Source of the DNA: an uncultured Deferribacteraceae bacterium
GTDB lineage: Bacteria > Chrysiogenota > Deferribacteres > Deferribacterales > Mucispirillaceae
Assembly: GCA_947041165.1 (NCBI GenBank)
Contig: CAMRCY010000011.1
Coordinates: forward strand, 1-62,605
Length of the DNA stretch: 62,605 nucleotides
Reading direction: 5' to 3'
Of the stretch, positions 19,117-25,988 are shown one piece after another (position 1 is the first letter of the stretch; every line of letters begins with the position of its first letter). The position numbers and the translations under genes are program-made. The notes beneath the pieces were generated by a model, which did not search any database, was not told where the DNA came from, and saw only the letters and a list, made by a program, of their open reading frames with translations.

Positions 19117-19851
19117 ATGAAGGAAGAGCATTTAACCCAAAGTCTTGAGGATTATCTCGAGGCTATATATATGATTATCAAAGATAAGAAGGTTGTGAAA
19201 CCTAAAGATATATCATTGATGTTAAATGTGTCACAAGCATCAGTAACGGGTGCGTTACGTTCATTAGCTGTTAAAAAACTTATTTTATATTCACCTTATG
19301 AGCCGATAGAACTTACAAGTATCGGGCTTAGAAAAGCGAGAGAGATACTTAGAAGGCACGAATTATTAAGAACATTTTTCACAAAAGTTTTATTGATAGA
19401 TCATCAAATTGCAGATGAAACGGCGTGCAAGATGGAACATGTGATACCTAAAGTTATTTTAGAGAGATTAGCTAAATATATTGAATATATTGAAAACTGT
19501 GAAAACAAATCATTTGAGTGGATTGAAAAATCTGGTTATAAATGTATAGATAGAGAAGGTTGTGAGGAGTGTTCAATGGGATTAGATAATACAGTAACAA
19601 AGGATAGCGATGCTTGTGAAAGTTCTCTTTCACTGCTTGATATTCCAGTAGGTAAAAGTTGTAGAGTAGTTGAGTTAAATTTAGATGGCAGTACTCAGAA
19701 GAGATTAGTAGATATGGGTATTATAAAAGATGCTATAGTTTCTGTAGAAAGATATGCACCGCTTGGTGATCCGATTGAGATAAAAATCAATAACTCTTGT
19801 ATAGCTTTAAGAATTAAAGATGCAGGAAAGATATCTGTTGTGCTAGCATAG
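19117..19851 (+). CDS. DtxR-family iron/manganese regulator with FeoA domain
   Basis: Metal-dependent repressor of the DtxR/IdeR/MntR family, 244 aa from this start. The N-terminal winged helix (SQASVTGALRSLAVKKLI) and the dimerisation/metal domain with RRHELLRTFF and the His-rich CKMEHV are clear. A Cys-rich linker carries Cys residues in KCIDREGCEEC. The C-terminal ~75 residues are a FeoA/SH3-like domain (LLDIPVGKSCRVVEL to AGKISVVLA). The ATG before KEEHLTQSLEDYLEAIY is where the family starts, with GAGG about 11 bases upstream; an in-frame ATG at 19066 would add a hydrophobic extension without a ribosome-binding site. feoB follows, so ferrous-iron uptake is the likely target. Confidence 0.9.
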   Translation: MKEEHLTQSLEDYLEAIYMIIKDKKVVKPKDISLMLNVSQASVTGALRSLAVKKLILYSPYEPIELTSIGLRKAREILRRHELLRTFFTKVLLIDHQIADETACKMEHVIPKVILERLAKYIEYIENCENKSFEWIEKSGYKCIDREGCEECSMGLDNTVTKDSDACESSLSLLDIPVGKSCRVVELNLDGSTQKRLVDMGIIKDAIVSVERYAPLGDPIEIKINNSCIALRIKDAGKISVVLA

Positions 19852-19882
19852 TTATGGTTACGGCTGTGTTTTTTTCACATAT

Positions 19883-19902
19883 AGTTTAGGCAAGGCTAAG
19901 CT
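19883..19902 (+). promoter_or_regulatory. DtxR-type operator upstream of feoB
   Basis: AGTTTAGGCAAGGCTAAGCT is an imperfect dyad sharing GTTTAGG and CTAA, at identical spacing, with the sites at 19034 and 22450. It lies 35 bases before the feoB ATG. Confidence 0.7.
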
Positions 19903-19936
19903 ATTGGTAAATTATTTATAATAGTGGGAAGGTTTT

Positions 19937-22066
19937 ATGAAGGATATAAGAGTAGCGTTGGTCGGCAATCCTAATGCTGGAAAGAGTACGATATTTAATA
20001 GTTTAACGGGTGCAAAACAGAAGATTGCAAACTATCCTGGAGTAACGGTAGATATAAAAGAAGGTGGTATTAGGAACAAAGATTTTAATATAGTAATATA
20101 TGATTTGCCTGGTATTTACTCTTTGTTTTCACAATCAGAGGAAGAGGTTATTGCACGAGATTTCATTGTCACTGAGAAGATTGATGTGATATTGAATGTT
20201 ATTGATGTTTCAAATATTGATCGTAATCTTAATCTTACATTACAGCTTATGGATTTAAATATCCCTATGGTTGCTATTTTGAATATGTCAGATATTGCTG
20301 AGTCGAACGGTTATAGTATTGATTATCAAAAGCTATCATCAATGCTTGCGATGCCAGTTGTTAAAGCTGTTGGAAGCAAGGGTATTGGAAGTCAAAATAT
20401 AGTAGCAGAGATTGAGCGACTAGCGAACGGTGAGTGGGTTAACAATTATCCAAGAATTGATTACGGTAAAGATATTGAGACTGAGATCGAGAGTATGTGT
20501 GATAAATTAGTTGTTCCAGCAGAGATCGGCAATAAATATTCTAAGCGATATATTATAGTAAAACTTTTAGAAGATGATGAGTCGATGCATGAGATGATGT
20601 ATGTTGGCAAGAACATTGATCTGCTTAATCGTTCAAAAGATAAGATACATTCATTAACGGGTGATGATTCGGCTATTGTTATAAGTTATGCACGCCATGG
20701 ATATATCACAGGTATTGTTAGAGAGTCTGTTGATAAGCGTGTGATTGATAGGATAAATGTATCGGATAAACTTGATAAAGTTTTAGCAAATAGAGTTATA
20801 GGTTTACCGATATTTTTCGGATTAATGTATCTACTTTTCCAGATGGTGTTTACGGTTGGTGGTCCTTTCATGGAGTGGATAGAGGCAGGTTTCGGAATTC
20901 TTTCAGAAGCAGTGCATACAAATTGGAACCCAGAAACATTACCGTTGTTAAGGTCGCTTCTTATTGATGGAGTAATCGGAGGAGTTGGAGGAGTTATAGT
21001 TTTTCTTCCGAATATTATTTTATTATTCTTTGCAATCGCCTTATTAGAGGGTACTGGATATATGGCACGTGTTGCATTTATTATGGATAAAATAATGAAT
21101 AAGTTCGGTTTACAAGGCAAGAGTATTATTCCGATGTTGGTTGGTTTTGGTTGCACAGTTCCAGCTATTATGGCGACAAGAACATTAGATAGCAGACGTG
21201 ATAGATTAATCACAATGATGGTTGCACCGCTTGTAAGTTGTGGAGCAAGACTTCCGATATACGCACTTATTATCCCTGCATTTTTTGCAGAAGATATTCA
21301 AGCTGCGATGTTATTTTTAATTTATATAATAGGTATTGTGCTTGCGATAATTTTCTCAAAAATATTAGGATTAACGATATTTAAGGGAGAGGCTAGAACA
21401 TTTATAATGGAGATGCCACCGTATCGTATGCCAACATTAAAAGGACTTTTAATTCATACATGGGATAGATCGTATATGTATCTTCGTAAAGCAGGAACAA
21501 TGATTCTTGCAGTATCAATTGTGATATGGGCGATGATGACATTTCCAGCTCTTCCAGTTGCAGAGGTAGAGAAGTATGAAGCAGAGAGAACTGTAGTTGT
21601 AGCTTCTAATATATTAGATGAAGAGAAAGAAAGTTTAATTTTGGATATCGATAACAAGGAGTTAGAAGCAGGACTTGTTCATAGTGTTGCAGGAAGAATA
21701 GGTAAAGCTATTGAGCCACCGTTATCATTATTGGGATTTGATTGGAAGATAGGTGTTGCATTGATCGGTGCGTTTGCAGCTAAAGAGGTTTTTGTAGCTC
21801 AACTAGGAATAGTTTATTCAATAGGAGAGGCGACAGAAGAGAATCAAACACTTAGAGAGAAGTTGGCATATAATTATTCACCACTTGTCGCTTTATGTAT
21901 AATGTTGTTTGCACTCATTTCAACGCCTTGTGTTGCGACTATGGTTGTAACGGCTAAGGAGTCTGGATCGTGGAAATATGCGGCACTACAGCTTGTTGGA
22001 TTAACGTCATTAGCTTATATTATTTCGTTGATAGTTTATCAAGTAGGAACTTTTTTGGGTTATTAA
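19937..22066 (+). CDS. feoB: Ferrous iron transporter FeoB
   Basis: Inner-membrane Fe(II) importer, 709 aa. The N-terminal G domain has G1 GNPNAGKST (residues 10-18), G2-like PGVTVD, G3 DLPGIYS and G4 LNMSD. A helical spacer follows, then the membrane domain with the gate motifs GCTVPAIMATRTL and GARLPIY, and the second gate near AAKEVFVAQLG and LCIMLFALISTPCVATM. GGAAGG precedes the ATG. There is no separate feoA: the FeoA-like domain is fused to the regulator upstream. An operator candidate at 19883 and the small Cys-rich partner downstream complete the locus. Confidence 0.97.
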   Translation: MKDIRVALVGNPNAGKSTIFNSLTGAKQKIANYPGVTVDIKEGGIRNKDFNIVIYDLPGIYSLFSQSEEEVIARDFIVTEKIDVILNVIDVSNIDRNLNLTLQLMDLNIPMVAILNMSDIAESNGYSIDYQKLSSMLAMPVVKAVGSKGIGSQNIVAEIERLANGEWVNNYPRIDYGKDIETEIESMCDKLVVPAEIGNKYSKRYIIVKLLEDDESMHEMMYVGKNIDLLNRSKDKIHSLTGDDSAIVISYARHGYITGIVRESVDKRVIDRINVSDKLDKVLANRVIGLPIFFGLMYLLFQMVFTVGGPFMEWIEAGFGILSEAVHTNWNPETLPLLRSLLIDGVIGGVGGVIVFLPNIILLFFAIALLEGTGYMARVAFIMDKIMNKFGLQGKSIIPMLVGFGCTVPAIMATRTLDSRRDRLITMMVAPLVSCGARLPIYALIIPAFFAEDIQAAMLFLIYIIGIVLAIIFSKILGLTIFKGEARTFIMEMPPYRMPTLKGLLIHTWDRSYMYLRKAGTMILAVSIVIWAMMTFPALPVAEVEKYEAERTVVVASNILDEEKESLILDIDNKELEAGLVHSVAGRIGKAIEPPLSLLGFDWKIGVALIGAFAAKEVFVAQLGIVYSIGEATEENQTLREKLAYNYSPLVALCIMLFALISTPCVATMVVTAKESGSWKYAALQLVGLTSLAYIISLIVYQVGTFLGY

Positions 22067-22178
22067 TTTAGAGTTATATAGTAGACAGTTTATATATAGA
22101 CTAGATATTTAATAGATAGTTTATGTATAGATTGAATATTATTTTTTGTTTAGCACAATAATAAATAGGGAGTGTTTT

Positions 22179-22334
22179 ATGGCAGATATAGTATTGGTAT
22201 CAATAATTTTATTAGTTGTTATTTCGTATACAGCATATAAATGTTACGGTTTGTTTTTCTCAAAAGAGAAAACGTCATCATGTTGTTCGTCATCAAAATC
22301 AGGATGTGGATCTGGGTGTGGTAAAGATAAATAA
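22179..22334 (+). CDS. FeoB-associated Cys-rich membrane protein
   Basis: 51-aa protein with one N-terminal transmembrane helix (ADIVLVSIILLVVISYTAY), a short basic loop and a Cys/Ser/Gly-rich tail with six Cys residues (SCCSSSKSGCGSGCGKDK, plus Cys in YKCYG). Proteins of this form are found next to feoB in many anaerobes and are thought to help FeoB, perhaps by metal handling. GGGAG before the ATG at 22179 fixes the start; an in-frame ATG 33 bases earlier is less likely. It probably shares the feoB transcript and is followed by a terminator. Confidence 0.88.
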   Translation: MADIVLVSIILLVVISYTAYKCYGLFFSKEKTSSCCSSSKSGCGSGCGKDK

Positions 22335-22391
22335 TTTATGTAATTGTATTTAAATATATTATAGGTAGAAAAGATTTGTTTAAAAATTAAG

Positions 22392-22442
22392 CCTATGTTT
22401 ATCTGATTATTATATTATATAGATTAACATAGGTATTTTTTT
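22392..22442 (+). terminator. Terminator of the feo operon
   Basis: CCTATGTTTATCT (22392-22404) pairs with AGATTAACATAGG (22421-22433), one mismatch. A T-rich tract follows (22435-22442). Confidence 0.85.
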
Positions 22443-22449
22443 AAGGTAT

Positions 22450-22469
22450 AGTTTAGGGTAGACTAAGCT
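22450..22469 (+). promoter_or_regulatory. DtxR-type operator upstream of the porin-like gene
   Basis: AGTTTAGGGTAGACTAAGCT is nearly identical in its arms to the feoB site (AGTTTAG/CTAAGCT). It lies just after the feo terminator and 42 bases before the next gene, so that gene probably has its own iron-responsive promoter. Confidence 0.7.
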
Positions 22470-22510
22470 TGTATAAGTATATATAATTAATATAGAGAGA
22501 GGTTAAATTT

Positions 22511-23638
22511 ATGAATAATACTAGAAGGGTGTTTGTGGGGTTTAAGGGAGTAATGTTATTGGTGTTATCTATTTTTGTTATTACGGGGTTTGCAAAAAAT
22601 AGTTATGCCGAGGAGAATGATTTAGGAAGCAGCAAGTTTGACATCAATGTTTACGGTGAAATTTATATGGATTTCTTTTACAACGATAGTGGTTTTGCTC
22701 CAGATATTATACCAAACGGTATATCGCTACTTCAACAGTCTGGTTCATCTAATTTAGGTATTGATGTATCATACGGAAATACGTTTGCTTTACTTGAAGT
22801 AGGGTTAAGTCTAGGTGAAATTATACGCCGTCTTTATATCGGATATGAATTTGAGAATGAGTCTAAGATAATTTTTGGTAGAGATACAACAATAGCGACT
22901 TACACGTTTGGACAGATGGCGTTTGATGAGAACGGACTAGCCGGTGCAGGAACGCTAGGTAACAACCAATATTTACAGATAAGATATGAGATAAGTGGTT
23001 TTCAGATAGCGTTAGTGAATAATGAAACAGCACCAGATATAGATAGTATCATGTTGAATATTCCTCATGTTGAAGCGACGTATAATTTTTCAATAGGTGA
23101 TTCAGATGAAACGTTGGTATTTTTCTCATTAGGTTACTTTACATTTGATAAAATAGTTGATCAAACTACAGATGATGAAATATTGTTCGATCCGTTAATA
23201 GCTGGAACGCTTGGAGCTGGTGGTAATGTTGAGATCGGTTTTTTCACATTAAACTACTCTGCATTTGCAGCGTATAACGGCGAATTACTTGGTGTATTTA
23301 CACTACCACTTTTTAATTATGATGATCATTCATTAACAGGTAAAGCACATAATATATTATCATTTGGTGGAGCTATTGGATTAGAGTTTGATATAATGAA
23401 AATGTTTTCATTAGGTGCTGGTGTCGGTTATATGGGATCAACATCGAGTGATCCATTAGCTAATTCTGTTGATAATTCTATTGCAACATACCTTAACTTT
23501 AATATACCTATCGGCAAGTATTTTGCAATCTATCCAGAGGTTGGTTATATAATTAATTTAGGAGATGTGTATGGAAACACACATACAGATCAGAGCGCTT
23601 TTTATGGTGGCGTACATTTAGTAGCTACGTTTGAGTAG
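22511..23638 (+). CDS. Iron-regulated outer-membrane beta-barrel (porin-like) protein
   Basis: 375-aa exported protein. A signal peptide (basic NNTRRVFVGFKG, hydrophobic VMLLVLSIFVITGF, then NSYA-EE) is cleaved near residue 33. The rest is a run of alternating polar/hydrophobic strands rich in Gly, Tyr and Phe (NVYGEIYMDFFY, LEVGLSLGEIIRRLYIGYEFE, VEIGFFTLNYSAFAAY, AIYPEVGYIINLGD). The chain ends in VHLVATFE, a typical barrel end with Phe next to last. GAGAGGT gives a good ribosome-binding site. I do not recognise a specific family. The DtxR-type operator upstream suggests it is made in response to iron, for example to admit ferrous iron or a chelate across the outer membrane. That role is inference. 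Confidence 0.75.
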   Translation: MNNTRRVFVGFKGVMLLVLSIFVITGFAKNSYAEENDLGSSKFDINVYGEIYMDFFYNDSGFAPDIIPNGISLLQQSGSSNLGIDVSYGNTFALLEVGLSLGEIIRRLYIGYEFENESKIIFGRDTTIATYTFGQMAFDENGLAGAGTLGNNQYLQIRYEISGFQIALVNNETAPDIDSIMLNIPHVEATYNFSIGDSDETLVFFSLGYFTFDKIVDQTTDDEILFDPLIAGTLGAGGNVEIGFFTLNYSAFAAYNGELLGVFTLPLFNYDDHSLTGKAHNILSFGGAIGLEFDIMKMFSLGAGVGYMGSTSSDPLANSVDNSIATYLNFNIPIGKYFAIYPEVGYIINLGDVYGNTHTDQSAFYGGVHLVATFE

Positions 23639-23791
23639 AGATTAATAGGTTTTGATTTGAGTAGAGATTGAGAGGATTGAATAGAGATTAAAAGATATAG
23701 ATTCACCTCTATATGATTAAGATAATTATAGCTTACATATTATAGATACTTTTAGAGATAATCGTATTTATAGTATGTAGCTATTTTTTTT
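23628..23791 (+). terminator. Stop-anchored short repeats and terminator after the porin-like gene
   Basis: TTTGAGTAGAGATT, which spans the last codons and stop of the gene (23629 onward), recurs at about 23656 and, modified, at 23680. Then ATAGCTTACATATTATA (23727-23744) pairs imperfectly with TATAGTATGTAGCTAT (23769-23784), followed by a T8 run: an intrinsic terminator. Confidence 0.7.
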
Positions 23792-23867
23792 ATATATTGT
23801 GGTAGTGTTTTAGTATGATAAACTTAGTGGAAAAATGTTATCAATCACGTAAACAAAATTCTTGTAA

Positions 23868-24165
23868 AAAATAGTGTAAAGTATCTAGTATAAAATTATT
23901 TAGTATAAAGGTATTTATCTAAAATTATTTAGTGTAAAGGTATTTAGTCTAAAAGTATTTAGTACAAAATTATTTAGTGTAAAAGTATTTAGTCTAAAAG
24001 TATCTAGTGTAAAAATATTTAGTGTAAAAGTATTTAGTCTAAAAGTATCTAGTATAAAATTATTTAGAGTAAAGGTATTTAGTCTAAAAGTATTTAGTAC
24101 AAAATTATTTAATGTAAACGTATTTAATCTAAATTATTTAATCTAAAATATTTAGTGTAAAATTA
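23868..24165. repeat. 15-bp tandem repeat array before napH
   Basis: About 19 degenerate copies of a 15-base unit GTATTTAGTSTAAAA (variants TATCTAG, TTATTTAG, ACAAAA) run without spacers up to the napH stop codon. Longer runs of the array are themselves duplicated (23930-23990 resembles 24065-24115). The remainder of 23639-24162 shows nothing else beyond the terminator described. Confidence 0.9.
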
Positions 24166-24954
24166 TTTCATTTTAAAAAACAGAGTTTTTTGTTTTAGAT
24201 TATCTTTACAACTATCAACACAAATCCCGCAATTATTACACTGTTTAGAGTTGCCATCAGTTTTAGGATCGAGCATTAATGGACACTCTTTTATGCACGC
24301 ATTGCATTCAGAACAACTGCCTATATGTTTTACCTTTAGTCCAAAACTTTTAAATTGAAATAGAGATAGAAGAGTACCTGTTGGACATAAATATCTGCAC
24401 GCAAATCTATAGATAAAAAATATCTCTACAATTAATATCGACAGTAGTATTATCACTTCAGATGTAAATCTTAGATGTTTAATTATCATAATCATCTGTG
24501 TTGATATAACTGATGGAGGCGAGATTAGATACAGTAACGGGACGCCTAATATACCTATAATTATAAAACCTGTTAAGAGTACTCCGTATCTAATTATATT
24601 TTGTCTATTAGTATTTATATTTTTATTTCGTGTATTTTTTATATTAAGTTTATTTTTTATTTTATCTATGAGTTCAGTCATTAAAAAATATGGACAAGCG
24701 TAACTACACCAAACTCTACCAAAAAATATTACGATTAAGATCGGTATCAATATTGATATAAGCATTAACGGTACAATTTTATGTGATAAAAATATCGCTT
24801 GAAAAACAGCTAACGGATCAGAGATCGCAAGGTTGCCAACAGTTAATGATATGAACGAACCGTTAAAGAAATATACTTCCATAAGATTAAGTATAGGTAT
24901 AACTACTATTAATAGTAGAAAAAAGATCTGTGAAATTTTTCTAATTTTTTGCAT
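24163..24954 (-). CDS. napH: NapH-type membrane ferredoxin/quinol dehydrogenase subunit
   Basis: 263-aa membrane iron-sulfur protein with four or five transmembrane helices (for example residues 8-30 and about 60-80, with two more before the cytoplasmic end). GRVWCSYACPYF and FACRYLCPTG are the characteristic Cys motifs at the membrane surface. Two C-terminal [4Fe-4S] motifs are CSECNACIKECP and CNNCGICVDSCK. NapH with NapG passes electrons from quinol to the periplasmic nitrate reductase when NapC is absent, as here. It is the last gene of napMADGH, six bases after napG. Confidence 0.92.
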   Translation of the reverse strand: MQKIRKISQIFFLLLIVVIPILNLMEVYFFNGSFISLTVGNLAISDPLAVFQAIFLSHKIVPLMLISILIPILIVIFFGRVWCSYACPYFLMTELIDKIKNKLNIKNTRNKNINTNRQNIIRYGVLLTGFIIIGILGVPLLYLISPPSVISTQMIMIIKHLRFTSEVIILLSILIVEIFFIYRFACRYLCPTGTLLSLFQFKSFGLKVKHIGSCSECNACIKECPLMLDPKTDGNSKQCNNCGICVDSCKDNLKQKTLFFKMK

Positions 24955-24960
24955 ATAAAC

Positions 24961-25584
24961 CTACCTAAGTCCTTTTCTTTTAAGAGATTGAATATATCCT
25001 GCTTCATCTCTATCAGCCATACCGTTCGGCAAAATATTAATCGCTTTTTTAGGTTTAGTAGGACAGCTTTCAGTACAAATTCCACAACCTGTACATTTGT
25101 CAGTTATCCTAGGCAAGATCATATCTTCTAAATAGATAGCATCAAATTTCAATGGACAACTGTTGAAACATTGGTTACAAACAGCCATAGTTCCATCAGC
25201 GATACCAGCCTCTTCTTGATTATAGAGCAGGTGATTAAGACAGATAGTATCATCAACTTTTGCAACACCAATTCTAGTGTCACGAAAATATGTAACCTCT
25301 TTATCGAGTGCACCAGTTGGACAAACAGTTGTACAGTTCATACACAATCTACAACCTTTTTCCTCAGCATATATATAAGGAGTACCAACTTCAAAATTTT
25401 TCGTCAGGTTAGATCGTTTGATAACTCTATACGGACAGATCTCAATACATTTAGAGCAACGTATACAAAGCTCCATGAAGAGTTTTTCCTCAACAGCACC
25501 AGGGGGACGCATGCGATTGATTTTAAAAAATTCGTTCTCATCAAAACTATTTAGAAACAGTTTTATTTTATCTATAAAACTCAT
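24961..25584 (-). CDS. napG: NapG-type ferredoxin subunit, without a Tat signal
   Basis: 207-aa protein with four [4Fe-4S]-type Cys motifs: CIRCSKCIEICP (from Cys40), CRLCMNCTTVCP, CNQCFNSCP and CTGCGICTESCP. RPPGA just before the first is typical of NapG. Known NapG proteins carry an N-terminal twin-arginine signal and are exported. Here the chain begins MSFIDKIKLFLNSFDENEFF and has none. The ATG overlaps the napD stop, so no longer start is available without running into napD. Either it stays in the cytoplasm on NapH, or it is carried across with a partner. Confidence 0.9.
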   Translation of the reverse strand: MSFIDKIKLFLNSFDENEFFKINRMRPPGAVEEKLFMELCIRCSKCIEICPYRVIKRSNLTKNFEVGTPYIYAEEKGCRLCMNCTTVCPTGALDKEVTYFRDTRIGVAKVDDTICLNHLLYNQEEAGIADGTMAVCNQCFNSCPLKFDAIYLEDMILPRITDKCTGCGICTESCPTKPKKAINILPNGMADRDEAGYIQSLKRKGLR

Positions 25585-25892
25585 TGCAGTTTATTCTTCT
25601 TTTTATTATTGATATCTTCAAAATCGATTTTAATTTCTCCATCGATCAATTTGTCAACACTCTCACCAAAATGTATAGCGTGATAAGTGAAATCAATTAC
25701 TAGTTTATTTGCATGAAATGTTTTTTGTATAACTTCAAGTTCAGCATCATCTTCAGTAGATATAACAAGCACTAATTTTCCAGCATCAATATCTTTATCG
25801 TATACTTCAACTTGAGATTGGCTTTCAATAAAAGATAGCAATTCTTTATATGAGTCTTTATGAAACTCTAGTACGGCTGATGTAAAAATCAT
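25581..25892 (-). CDS. napD: NapD chaperone for nitrate reductase
   Basis: 103-aa cytoplasmic chaperone of the NapD family, which binds the Tat signal of NapA during cofactor insertion. The beginning MIFTSAVLEFHKDSYKELLSFI, the middle GKLVLVISTEDDAELEVIQ and the VIDFTYHAIHF segment match the family's ferredoxin-like fold. The C-terminus is a Lys/Asn-rich tail. It overlaps napG by four bases and is separated from napA by a strong hairpin. Confidence 0.88.
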   Translation of the reverse strand: MIFTSAVLEFHKDSYKELLSFIESQSQVEVYDKDIDAGKLVLVISTEDDAELEVIQKTFHANKLVIDFTYHAIHFGESVDKLIDGEIKIDFEDINNKKKNKLQ

Positions 25893-25935
25893 ATTATTAA
25901 TCCTTATTAAATATTGTATTTAATTTTTAAAAATA

Positions 25936-25967
25936 AGCCCTATCTACGTGTTCTAGTAGATAGGGCT
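25936..25967 (-). terminator. Strong hairpin between napA and napD
   Basis: AGCCCTATCTAC (25936-25947) and GTAGATAGGGCT (25956-25967) form a perfect 12-bp stem with an 8-base loop. On the minus strand it is followed by TTATTTTT. It could act as a partial terminator or as an mRNA stabiliser, giving more NapA than NapDGH. Confidence 0.8.
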
Positions 25968-25988
25968 AAAGGGAGAAAATTTAGACTA

